Assembly: GCA_963779685.1 (NCBI GenBank)
Contig: CAVZZG010000003.1
Coordinates: forward strand, 930,001-994,000
DNA: 64,000 nt
Direction of reading: 5' to 3'
Source: CAVZZG01 sp963779685
GTDB taxonomy: Bacteria; Actinomycetota; Thermoleophilia; Gaiellales; F1-60-MAGs149
This document shows positions 32,034 to 42,114 of the stretch, in pieces. Under the pieces are notes generated by a model that saw nothing but the letters and a program-made list of their open reading frames with translations, was not told the DNA's origin and did no database searches. The translations under genes and the position numbers were made by a program. Within the stretch, counting starts at the first letter, position 1. Each line of letters begins with the position of its first letter.

Positions 32034-34400
32034 CTAGCGCAGCCGGGCGCGCACGCGTGCGACCGGCGACCGGTTGCCGGCCGCGTCGACAGCCCGCACG
32101 CCGACCAGGAGCCGCGTTCCCCGGCGGGCGTGGATGGGGATCACGATGAAGAGGTGGGGCGTCTGCCGCACGACCCTGCCGCGATACACGACCTCGTAGC
32201 GGACGACGCCGACGTCGTCCCGGCCCGGCCCCCAGCGGAGCGCGACGGAGCCGTTCCTCGCCCGCGTCACGCGCAGCGGCGCCGGCGCGACCGGTGCGAC
32301 GACGTCGGGCACCGGTGCCGGCGCCACGACGACCGCGCGGGTGCTCTCGTGACCGGCGGCGTCGGTGGCCGCGACCTCGTAGGTCACGCTCGGCACCAGC
32401 ACGGCCCAGCCATCGGTGTAGGCCGTGGTCTGCACGGTCGCGACCAGCATGCCGTCGCGCCAGACGCGGTAGCCGGTGACGCCCACGTCGTCGGAGGCGG
32501 GACGCCAGCTCAGGGCCGCCTGGAGCGGCACGAACCGCGTCACCACCCGAACGCTCGCCGGCGGCGAGGGCGCCGTCGTGTCGGGCACAGCGGCCGTGGC
32601 AGGCGGCGAGCCGGCCGAGGCGTTGCCCGCGGCGTCGGTCGCCGTCACGACGTAGGTGTGGAGCACGCCGGCCGGCGGCGCCAGGTCGGTGTAGCTCGTT
32701 GCGGGCGACGACCCGATCTGCACCCCGTCCCGGGCCACGCGGTACCCGGTGACGCCGACGTCGTCGGTCGCCGCCTGCCAGGCGAGCGCGATGCCGGCGC
32801 CGTCCACCGTCGCCGCCAATCCCGTCGGGGCCGTCGGGGGCGTGAAGTCGCCGAAGAGCACGGGGCTGGCGGCGCCGGCCGGGCCCTCGATCGCCGCGTC
32901 GTCCACGGCGGTCACCACGTAGGTGTACGGCCCGCCGATGGGCGGCACGTCCCGGTACGACCGCGCAGTACCGGCGAGGGTCGCGATCAGGCTGCCGTCG
33001 CGGAAGACCTTGTAGTGCAGGATCGTGCCGTCGTCGGTGGCCGCCTGCCAGGCGACGTCGACGCCGGCCGTCCCGGAGGTCGCGTCGACGCCCGGCGGGG
33101 CGCCGGGCGCCTGGGCGGGGCCGGGAACGGTGACCGTCACCGTCGCGCCGTCGGGTGAGACCGCGTCGGTGTGGATCACGATGCCCGTCACCGGGTCGGT
33201 CAGCGAGCTCCCCACGGCGAGCGCGGCGTCCTGGTAGGTGCTCGTCTGCGGGGTCGCGTCGACCAGGGCGGGCTGCGTCCGGTTGAACTGGGTCGGGCCG
33301 CGGCGGATCATGACGCCGCTGACCGGTGCCGAGCCCGGTGTGAACGTGTCGAAGTACGTGCCGAACGGCTGCCGGAAATCGATGTAGAGCGCGTCGGTGC
33401 CGCGCGGGATGCGCAGCAGCTGCGTCGTCGCAGAAGCGTCCTCCGACGGCGCCACGGTGTAGGTGCCGCTGGCCGCGACGGTGTAGCTGGCGGTGCGCGC
33501 CAGCCAGCCGAGCTCCGCCTTGTGGAAGGCCGGGAACTGCAGGGTCGAGCTCGTGCCCATGACCGAGAAGGGGTCGCCGTACTCGACCGACGAGCACGTG
33601 CCGGCCAGCGAGGTGCGGACGCCGCCCGAGCTGCAGGACAGCGAGTTCGCGTGGTGCACGCCGAGGTTGTGGCCGAACTCGTGGGCCATCACCCGGAGCT
33701 GCAGGTAGCCGTTGATCCACGCCTCCGGGCCGGGCAGGTCGCCGAGCCCGGCCCAGGCGCAGGAGCCCTCGGTCGGGAAGATGTACATGACGTGGTCGTA
33801 CGGGTTGAGGGCGGAGCCGGCGGCGGCCCGGGCCTGGGCCGCCCACGTGGCGTAGTCGCAGGTGGCGGGCGACGCGGCGATGGTGTACCAGCCGAACACC
33901 GTCCCGGTCACTCGCGTCTGTCCGAAGGACTGCTCGAGGTAGTACGAGGCGACCGAACCGCCGCCGCCGAACAGCGCCTGACCGACGGTGTCGGCCGAGA
34001 AGGGGACGCGGGTGTCCGAGCTGAAGTTGATCAGCACGGCGGCCAGCTTCGGTGCCGCTCCGGCCAGCGCCACGGGTGCTGCCAGGCGCCGTTCGGCTCG
34101 CGAGCGGGGGGTCGCGCGGCGGGCGGCCGCGACCACAAGCACGCGCCCGCGAAGGCGGCCGCGCAGCGTCATGAACGCTCCCGGCACCAGCGTCACGCCC
34201 GCCCGCCGGTGCAGCACGAACCGGCCGGACGCCGTTCGCAGCATCAGCTCGAAGTGCGGTGGAGCGGCGGGATCGGCAGGGTCCGCGTGCAGGAGCTGGA
34301 TCACGCCCGAGACGTTCACGGGCGGGGCCGCGACCGCCCCGGACACCGGGCCGGCCAGCATCATCAGCCCGACGGCGAGGAGCCCGAACCGCCGTACCAC
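32034..34400 (-). CDS. Secreted M11-like (gametolysin-type) metalloprotease with fibronectin III repeats
   Basis: A 788-residue exported protein. The signal peptide is near residues 1-25 (AVGLMMLAGPVSGAVAA). The zinc site HEFGHNLGVHH near residue 240 and a Met-turn in PFSVMGTSS identify a metzincin-like protease, closest to M11 by the spacing as I recall it. The C-terminal 340 residues hold four fibronectin type III-like repeats, each with a (D)DVGV.GYRV.RDG-like core. Probably degrades or binds extracellular protein. Confidence 0.88.
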   Translation of the reverse strand: MVRRFGLLAVGLMMLAGPVSGAVAAPPVNVSGVIQLLHADPADPAAPPHFELMLRTASGRFVLHRRAGVTLVPGAFMTLRGRLRGRVLVVAAARRATPRSRAERRLAAPVALAGAAPKLAAVLINFSSDTRVPFSADTVGQALFGGGGSVASYYLEQSFGQTRVTGTVFGWYTIAASPATCDYATWAAQARAAAGSALNPYDHVMYIFPTEGSCAWAGLGDLPGPEAWINGYLQLRVMAHEFGHNLGVHHANSLSCSSGGVRTSLAGTCSSVEYGDPFSVMGTSSTLQFPAFHKAELGWLARTASYTVAASGTYTVAPSEDASATTQLLRIPRGTDALYIDFRQPFGTYFDTFTPGSAPVSGVMIRRGPTQFNRTQPALVDATPQTSTYQDAALAVGSSLTDPVTGIVIHTDAVSPDGATVTVTVPGPAQAPGAPPGVDATSGTAGVDVAWQAATDDGTILHYKVFRDGSLIATLAGTARSYRDVPPIGGPYTYVVTAVDDAAIEGPAGAASPVLFGDFTPPTAPTGLAATVDGAGIALAWQAATDDVGVTGYRVARDGVQIGSSPATSYTDLAPPAGVLHTYVVTATDAAGNASAGSPPATAAVPDTTAPSPPASVRVVTRFVPLQAALSWRPASDDVGVTGYRVWRDGMLVATVQTTAYTDGWAVLVPSVTYEVAATDAAGHESTRAVVVAPAPVPDVVAPVAPAPLRVTRARNGSVALRWGPGRDDVGVVRYEVVYRGRVVRQTPHLFIVIPIHARRGTRLLVGVRAVDAAGNRSPVARVRARLR

Positions 34401-34404
34401 GAGG

Positions 34405-35241
34405 TCAGCCCGCGACCTCGTGCAGCTGCCGGCGCAGCGCCGCGATCACGTCCGTGGCGGCACCGGCGTGCACGCAGACCCCGGCCGTCGCGACGTCGTG
34501 ACCGGCGAGCCCGGCCCGACGGATGCCCGCGGCGATCGCGGCCTCGAGCAGCTCCGGCTCGTCCGCGTCGGGGGCGAGCACGGCGAAGCTCATGTCGTCG
34601 AGGCGGTACAGCGCGTCGGCCGGGCCGAGGATGGCGGCCAGCGAGCCGGCGGCGGCCTCGATCGCCCCGGTCAGGTCGGCGTCGCCCTCGATCAGGCCGA
34701 CGGCGATGGCGATCGGGAACGGCCGCTGCAGCGTCTCGGTGAGCGCCAGGATGCGGTCGAGGTCCTCACGCAGGCAGCGCTCGTCGCGCAGGCCGGTGAC
34801 CGGATCGGTGCGCGATGCCGAGACCGCGCGGCGAGCCGCGCGCGACCGGCGCACGCCGGCCTTGACGGCCTCCGCCAGCTCGGCCGGGTCGAACGGCTTG
34901 GTGACCACGGCGTCGGCACCGGCGTCGGTGGCGATCTGGGCGTACTCGGGCTCCGTGCGGCCCGTGACCAGCACGATGTGCGCCGTCGCGAGCGACGGGT
35001 TCTCCCGCGCCGCGCTGCAGAGCGAGATGCCGTCGAGCCCGGGCATCAGCCAGTCCACCACGATCGCGTCCGGCGAGGAGGCCGTGGCCATCGCGAGACC
35101 GGCCTTGCCCTCGCACGCCACCTCCACCTGCATGCCGGCCACCTGCAGGGCGCTCTCGATCAGCGCCAGCATGCTCGGGTCGTCCTCGCAGACGAGGACG
35201 CGGCCGGGGAGTTCGGGGGTGTCGGGAGCCTGTTCCACCAC
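34405..35241 (-). CDS. Response regulator with degenerate GGDEF domain
   Basis: A 278-residue protein. The receiver domain (about 12-130) has the acidic pair EDD, phospho-acceptor Asp in VVDWLMPG and Lys in VTKPFDP. The second half has the GGDEF fold (DPVTGLRDERCLREDL) but the signature is RLDDMSFAVL, so the active-site Gly-Gly-Asp/Glu-Glu is lost. It is unlikely to make c-di-GMP and may bind GTP or act as a partner. No kinase is adjacent. It ends 4 nt before the protease gene starts. Confidence 0.85.
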   Translation of the reverse strand: MVEQAPDTPELPGRVLVCEDDPSMLALIESALQVAGMQVEVACEGKAGLAMATASSPDAIVVDWLMPGLDGISLCSAARENPSLATAHIVLVTGRTEPEYAQIATDAGADAVVTKPFDPAELAEAVKAGVRRSRAARRAVSASRTDPVTGLRDERCLREDLDRILALTETLQRPFPIAIAVGLIEGDADLTGAIEAAAGSLAAILGPADALYRLDDMSFAVLAPDADEPELLEAAIAAGIRRAGLAGHDVATAGVCVHAGAATDVIAALRRQLHEVAG

Positions 35242-35311
35242 AGGTGGTATCGACGGCCCCGCACAGACGGCGCCTCACCCGAACACGTGATTACCCCGGA
35301 TCAGGCCACGA

Positions 35312-35644
35312 TCACGCCTGCACGGCGTGTTCGGCGCAGAACCGTTCGAGCTGTTCGAGGTGCGCGTCGTGGCCGCCGCCGCCCCAGAACGGCGGCTGCA
35401 GGCCGGCGTCCCGGATGGCGAGGTCGAGCTCGGCCAGTCGCTGGTTGACGAACAGGCGCTCGGCGAGCGCCACCGCGTCGTCGCGGCTTGCGGCCCTGGC
35501 CTCGGTGGGCGATCGCGTGCCATCGCCGGCGTTGCGGATCGTCACCCACCAGCCCGAGGGCCGGTCGGGCCGCAGGAACACGTGGTACCCGCGGGCCGCG
35601 AGGCGGTCGCGAAGGTCGTCGAGCGGGGTCGTCCCGGTGGCCAT
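35312..35644 (-). CDS. Hypothetical protein, 110 residues
   Basis: A small soluble alpha/beta protein: MATGTTPLDDLRDRLAARGY, then a strand-rich WWVTIRN segment, and a helical C-terminus with PPFWGGGGHDAHLEQLERF. No family recognised. TAGACT lies 7 nt before its ATG, supporting a real, separately transcribed gene. Confidence 0.65.
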   Translation of the reverse strand: MATGTTPLDDLRDRLAARGYHVFLRPDRPSGWWVTIRNAGDGTRSPTEARAASRDDAVALAERLFVNQRLAELDLAIRDAGLQPPFWGGGGHDAHLEQLERFCAEHAVQA

Positions 35645-35651
35645 CGGCGTG

Positions 35652-35657
35652 AGTCTA
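35652..35657 (-). promoter_or_regulatory. -10 element, 110-residue gene
   Basis: TAGACT on the minus strand, 7 nt before the ATG at 35644. Confidence 0.5.
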
Positions 35658-35665
35658 CCCCGTCG

Positions 35666-37498
<1,833 letters not shown>

Positions 37499-37507
37499 AC
37501 GCATCCC

Positions 37508-37513
37508 AGAGTA
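37508..37513 (-). promoter_or_regulatory. -10 element, GH15 gene
   Basis: TACTCT on the minus strand, 9 nt before the ATG at 37498. Confidence 0.45.
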
Positions 37514-37549
37514 GTGACGCGAGCGGCAGCCGTGTGCCGCAGGCCGAGG

Positions 37550-37888
37550 TCAGGCGGGGGCGGCGGCGTGCTGATCGAGCCGCAGCGCGCTCACGATCGC
37601 GGCTTTCGGCTTCGCACCCACCGACTGCTCGACGGGCTGTCCGTCCTTGAACAGCAGCAGCATCGGTATCGAGAGCACGTGGAACCGGGAGGCAAGGCTC
37701 TGCTCGGCATCGGTGTCCAGCTTCGCCACCTTGATCCGGCCGGCGTACTCGGTGGCCAGTTCGTCGACGATCGGGCCGATCATGCGGCAGGGTCCGCACC
37801 ACTCGGCCCAGAAATCGATCAGGACGGGGAGATCGGACTCGACGACCTCCCCCTGGAAGTTCGAACTCGTGATCTCGAGCGCAGCCAT
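37550..37888 (-). CDS. trxA: Thioredoxin
   Basis: A 112-residue disulfide reductant with active site WCGPC (Cys31 and Cys34), the cis-Pro in SIPMLLLF and the usual LDTDAEQ segment. Unlike many genes here it has a leader and a Shine-Dalgarno sequence (AAAGGA, 9 nt before the ATG). Thioredoxin reductase is not in the window. Confidence 0.96.
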   Translation of the reverse strand: MAALEITSSNFQGEVVESDLPVLIDFWAEWCGPCRMIGPIVDELATEYAGRIKVAKLDTDAEQSLASRFHVLSIPMLLLFKDGQPVEQSVGAKPKAAIVSALRLDQHAAAPA

Positions 37889-37995
37889 CGTGCAGGATCC
37901 TTTCGTGTGGACCGGGAACGCTAGCCGCGCCACCGGCGGGAATCTCCACTTCTGAGGACGTCGCGCGGGCCTGTGGCATTCCCATCGCAGCCCGG

Positions 37996-38586
37996 TCATC
38001 GCCGGCCGAAGCCGGCGATGTCGCGATCGCGCCACCAGTCCGGATAGGTGCGCAGCGCGACCGCATCGCCGGCATTGCCCTCGACCGTGACGATCGCGGC
38101 GCCGGCCACCCGCACCACGATGCCGGCGTGGCCGTGATGGAAGACGACGACGTCGCCCGGCACGGGGGCGGCCGAACGGCGGGGCGTCCAGCGACCCCGG
38201 GTCGCGAACCAGGCCCGCAGCGCCGCCGCGCCGGCGATCCGCCAACCGCCGGAGGCGCCGCCCGTCAGCGGCGCGCCGCCCATCCGCAGCACCCACGAGA
38301 CGAAGTCCGCGCACCAGGGCTCGGCGTGGCCGTCGGTGAACGCGTCGATGAACGGCCCGCTGTTCGCCCGCACCTCGTGCACGCCCAGCGCGGCGAGCCG
38401 CAGCGCGATCGCGACCGCTCCGGCCTCACCGGCCGCAGCGGGGCGCGGCCCGCGGGCGGCGGCCTGCACCGCCGGGCCTGCACGGGCCGGCGATCGTTGC
38501 GCCAGCCGGATCGCGACGACGCCGAAGACGGCCAGCAACGTCGCCACCAGTACCGCCTCGACACTCGACTGGCCGCCGCGGCTCAC
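37996..38586 (-). CDS. Prepilin-like N-terminus fused to a CHAP amidase domain
   Basis: A 196-residue protein with two parts. Residues 1-30 (SRGGQSSVEAVLVATLLAVFGVVAIRL) look like a Flp-type prepilin signal: Gly before the cut, Glu at mature position 5, then a hydrophobic helix. After a variable linker, residues 70-196 form a CHAP domain with catalytic Cys in EPWCADFVSWVLRMGG and His in FHHGHAGIVV. CHAP enzymes cleave peptidoglycan amide bonds. It is the last gene of the tad operon; GTG 38586 overlaps the corrected tadBC stop. In the raw sequence a frameshift joins it to tadBC. Confidence 0.75.
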   Translation of the reverse strand: MSRGGQSSVEAVLVATLLAVFGVVAIRLAQRSPARAGPAVQAAARGPRPAAAGEAGAVAIALRLAALGVHEVRANSGPFIDAFTDGHAEPWCADFVSWVLRMGGAPLTGGASGGWRIAGAAALRAWFATRGRWTPRRSAAPVPGDVVVFHHGHAGIVVRVAGAAIVTVEGNAGDAVALRTYPDWWRDRDIAGFGRR

Positions 38587-39573
38587 CCCCGCACCCCGCG
38601 CAGCGCCTCGACGACCGAGAGCAGCTCGGTAACCGACGACGAGCAAGAGCGCGGCGGGTGCGAGCAACCCCGCGACGACGAGCATCATGCGCGGACCGGC
38701 GGCGGCGGCTCGGAGCCGGACCTCGCGGCCGCGGCGCTCGCGAAGATCGCCGGCGAGCTGCCGGAGAGGCTCGGCCAGCGGAGCCCCCAGCTCCTCGCAA
38801 GCGGCGAGCAGCGCAGCGAGCGGCGCCAGCGCCGCCGCCTCCCGGCGCAGGATGACGCTCGCGCGCTCGCTGCCTCGGCTTGCCCGCGCGAAGACGCTGC
38901 CGAGTGTCTCCGGCGCGTAGTGCTGCACGAGGATCAGCGCGCGGTCGACCGGCGTGCCCCCACCGACCGCTGCCGCCAGCAGGTCGACCACGTCGGGCAG
39001 CTCGCGCGCCAGCACCCGATCGCGGTTCCCTCCCCCGCCGACCCCGGCGGCCATCCGGCGTAGCACCAGTGCCCCGATCAGGTCGAGCGCCAGGGCGACG
39101 AACAGCATCGCCGCACCGGGCCGGGTCGTCAGCAGGGGACGGACGGCGGACGGGTCGAGCGCGGCGGCGATCAGCAAGGCACCCGCGGGCACCACCGGGA
39201 CGACCCGCGCCGCGAAGCGCGCCGGTGCCGTTGCAACCTCGACCTCACCACGGAGCCGCTCCCGTTCGGCGACTGCCCTGGCGGCCATCGTCAGCGTCGC
39301 CACCAGGTCGCCGCCCAGCTCGGTATGAATGGCGATGGCGCCCTCCAGCAGCTGCCCGCCCTCGACGGCGGCCATCCACGCGAAGGCCTCCTGCGGCGTG
39401 GCACCGTTGGCGAGCAGCCGGCCGCTGCGGCGCAACGCATCGGCCGGAGCCGGGGGAAGAGCATCGGCTGCCCGCACGCACGCCGCCGCCAGAGGGAGCC
39501 CGGCCGCCAGCGCCCTCGCCAGTGCGCGGGCCACGTCGGCGAGCGCGGCCGGCTCGACGACACCGCGCCTCAC
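38583..39573 (-). CDS. Compact TadB-TadC fusion, interrupted by a single-base shift
   Basis: About 329 residues from GTG 39573. Two T2SSF-type domains are seen: one N-terminal (LADVARALARALAAGLPL and TELGGDLVATL, about 8-110) and one C-terminal (LARELPDVVDLLAAAVGGGTP, about 185-300), with two membrane helices between and one at the end. TadB and TadC are normally separate inner-membrane platform proteins. Skipping one base near 38621-38631 ends the protein in LLSVVEALRGVRG at a TGA (38583-38585) that overlaps the next GTG; the span is 991 nt, 3n+1. Confidence 0.78.
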
Positions 39574-40538
39574 CGGGCCGTGCCCTGGTGCCGGCGGACA
39601 GCGTCGCGCCCGGCGACCCGCCATCCCCCGGCGTCGGCCTCGACCGCCGCCACGTCGGTGACGCGGCGACGGCCATCGGGGGTGCGGACGAGGTGGACCA
39701 CGACGTGAATCGCCGATGCGATGCCCTCCCGAAGGGCGCCGTGCGGGATCTCCACCCCGCCGAGCAGCGCCATCGTCTCGAGCCGCCGGAGTGCATCGGC
39801 GGGGGAGTTGGCATGAACGGTCGCCATCGAGCCATCGTGGCCCGTGTTCATCGCCATCAGCAGGTCGAACGCCTCGCCACCCCGGACCTCGCCGACCACG
39901 ATCCGGTCCGGGCGCATGCGGAGCGCGTTCCGGACCAGCCGGCGCATGTCCACCCCGCCCCGGCCCTCGACGCTCGCATGCCGCACCTCCAGCCGCACGA
40001 CGTGCGGGAGCGGGAGTCGCAGCTCCGCCGCGTCCTCGACGGTCACGACACGCTCGCTGGGATCGACATGACCGGCGAGGGCTGCGAGCAACGTGGTCTT
40101 GCCACTCGACGTCGCGCCCGACACGATCACGTTCTGGCGCCGGCTCACCACTCCCTGCAGCAGGTCCTCGTCGCCGGGATCGAGCGTGCCGAGGCGCGTG
40201 AGGTCTGCGAGTACGCGCGCCCGGGTCGGGAAGCGCCGGATCGTCAGCACGGGCCCGTCCACGGCCAGCGGCGGCAGCACCGCGTTGACGCGGGAGCCGT
40301 CGGGCAGGCGGGCGTCGACCAGCGGCTCGGCGTCGTCGATGCGCCGGCCGCAGAGGCCCACCAGCCGGGCGATCACGGCCCGCAGCTCGGCCGGATCGCG
40401 GAAGCGGACGTCGACGCGCTCGAGCCTCCCCCCGATCTCCGCGTACACCGACCCCGGCCCGTTGACCATGATCTCGCTGACCCGCCCGTCGGCGAGCAGC
40501 CGCGCGAGCGGCCCCGCGATCGGCGCCAGCGCGGTCAC
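39570..40538 (-). CDS. cpaF: Tad pilus assembly ATPase CpaF
   Basis: A 322-residue secretion ATPase of the VirB11/CpaF family that powers pilus assembly. Walker A is SGATSSGKTT, with VTVEDAAELRLP, the Asp/Glu box RPDRIVVGEVRGGEAFDLL and the His box NTGHDGSMATVHAN. It lacks the long N-terminal extension of many CpaF proteins. Both ends overlap neighbours by 4 nt (GTGA). Confidence 0.93.
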   Translation of the reverse strand: MTALAPIAGPLARLLADGRVSEIMVNGPGSVYAEIGGRLERVDVRFRDPAELRAVIARLVGLCGRRIDDAEPLVDARLPDGSRVNAVLPPLAVDGPVLTIRRFPTRARVLADLTRLGTLDPGDEDLLQGVVSRRQNVIVSGATSSGKTTLLAALAGHVDPSERVVTVEDAAELRLPLPHVVRLEVRHASVEGRGGVDMRRLVRNALRMRPDRIVVGEVRGGEAFDLLMAMNTGHDGSMATVHANSPADALRRLETMALLGGVEIPHGALREGIASAIHVVVHLVRTPDGRRRVTDVAAVEADAGGWRVAGRDAVRRHQGTAR

Positions 40539-41539
40539 GCCGGCCCCACGAGTCCAGCGAGAGCCCGGCGGGCGCGCTGACACGGCCGGGTCGCGTCGGT
40601 GAGCGGCGGCAGCACAACGGCGATCCGCGCCCCGCCCGGCACCGTTTCCAGGCGCAGGCGAGCGGCGTCGCGGCGGCGAGCACCGATCGCGCAGAGGTGC
40701 ACGGCGGCCGTTGGCGCGAGCCGTCTGAGGACGCCGGCCTGCCGGACGCCGGCCGCAACCGACGAGCGGGACGAGCGGCAGGCGACCAGCACCACGTCCG
40801 CGAACGGCACGACCTCGATCGGCGGGCCGGTGGCACGGGCGACGTCGACGACCACGGTGTCGGCGTCCGCTGCAGCCGCGGCCACGAGCTCCGCGCACAC
40901 CCCCTCGCCGACCAGCCACGCGAGCTCCGGCCGGTACGGAGCCGGCACGACGGTGCACCAGCCCGTCTCGACCCGCAGCGCGCTCCACGCGCCGGCGCCG
41001 GTCGACTGGCCGGCCAGACCCGGTTCGGTCGGCTCCATGGCGAGCGCCAGACGATCTGCGACGCCGCCGCCGGCCAGGTCCAGGTCGATCACGGCGGTGC
41101 GAGCCGGCAGCGAGGCCGCGATCGCCACCGCCAGCGTGGTCGCCCCGGCGCCGCCGTGGGCACCCGCGACGACCACCACCCGGCCCGGTGCGGGCCCCCC
41201 GGCGTCGGGGCGGGACACGAATGCTGCCGCCGCAGCGACGCCGCGGCCGACGGCGAGCGCGTCGTCGGCGACGGAGAGCACGGCGCGGGCCCCGGCGGTC
41301 ATGGCCGAGGTGACGTCGGCGACCGACGGCACACCCGGTAGGAGGACGATGCACGGCCGATCCCGGCCCAGCCGCCGGCACCGGTCGAGCGCAGTCACCC
41401 GGTCGTCACCGGCGGCCACGACGACGTCGGCCGCCGCGCCGGCCGGCACGAGCTCGGCCTGGGATGGGTCGAGGCGGTCGGCAACCCAGCCGACGATGTC
41501 CGAGTCGCCGCCCTCCACGCACACGCTGACGCGCCTCAT
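40535..41539 (-). CDS. cpaE: CpaE/TadZ-like pilus assembly ATPase
   Basis: A 334-residue MinD/ParA-like protein. The N-terminal half resembles an atypical receiver domain without a clear phospho-Asp. The C-terminal half has the deviant Walker A AGAHGGAGATTLA (no Lys at the GKT position, with Gly-Ala-Thr instead) and VVVDVARATG. TadZ proteins place the Tad machine at the cell pole. ATG 41539 overlaps the cpaB stop. Confidence 0.88.
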   Translation of the reverse strand: MRRVSVCVEGGDSDIVGWVADRLDPSQAELVPAGAAADVVVAAGDDRVTALDRCRRLGRDRPCIVLLPGVPSVADVTSAMTAGARAVLSVADDALAVGRGVAAAAAFVSRPDAGGPAPGRVVVVAGAHGGAGATTLAVAIAASLPARTAVIDLDLAGGGVADRLALAMEPTEPGLAGQSTGAGAWSALRVETGWCTVVPAPYRPELAWLVGEGVCAELVAAAAADADTVVVDVARATGPPIEVVPFADVVLVACRSSRSSVAAGVRQAGVLRRLAPTAAVHLCAIGARRRDAARLRLETVPGGARIAVVLPPLTDATRPCQRARRALAGLVGPA

Positions 41540-42114
41540 CGCGCCGGACCCCGCGGAAGGAGCCGGATCTCGTCACCGCGTGCCTCGGCCCGCCCCAGCG
41601 CCGCGGCGAGTTCCTCGGGCAGCCGCAGGGCCACGGACCACGAGATGCCGTCGCCGGTCCGGCGCGGGCGACCGATCACCTCGGCATCCGCGACCTGCAG
41701 GCGACCCCGCACCAGGACGTCGACACGCACGCCGGCCGAAAGCAGCTCGGGTAGCCCCGTTACGTCGTCGACCCGAACCCCGACGGCGCGCTCGCCCCGG
41801 CCGAGGCCCAGCGCGGTGGCCGGATCGCGGAACAGGCCGGCGAACAGGGGCAGCCCGGCGGGCAGGCCGACCGCCGCCGTCCGAAACGCCGCCTCGCCCA
41901 CCGACCCGAGCGCGCCCGCCGGCACCAGCGGTGCCGGGTAGTCGACCACCAGGAGCGCGTCCGGGTCGAGCGTGGTGCCGCCCCGCACGGCATGGCGCAG
42001 CACCACGACGGGCCGAGTCGCGTCCGATGCGTGGCCGGAGCCACCGGCCAGCGCGATGGCAACCGCGATCGCCCCGGCCGCGAGCGCCAGGGCCGCGAGC
42101 ACGCGCCGCCTCAT
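41536..42114 (-). CDS. cpaB: CpaB/RcpC-like SAF domain pilus assembly protein
   Basis: A 192-residue protein with an N-terminal membrane helix (LAALALAAGAIAVAIALAGG) and a SAF domain: VVVLRHAVRGGTTLDPDALLVVDYPAPLVPAGALGS, followed by LPAGLPLFAGLF and a beta-rich RcpC-like part. CpaB sits in the periplasmic part of Tad machines. It is shorter than usual (often 250-300). ATGA overlaps join it to the kinase gene and to cpaE. Confidence 0.85.
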   Translation of the reverse strand: MRRRVLAALALAAGAIAVAIALAGGSGHASDATRPVVVLRHAVRGGTTLDPDALLVVDYPAPLVPAGALGSVGEAAFRTAAVGLPAGLPLFAGLFRDPATALGLGRGERAVGVRVDDVTGLPELLSAGVRVDVLVRGRLQVADAEVIGRPRRTGDGISWSVALRLPEELAAALGRAEARGDEIRLLPRGPAR

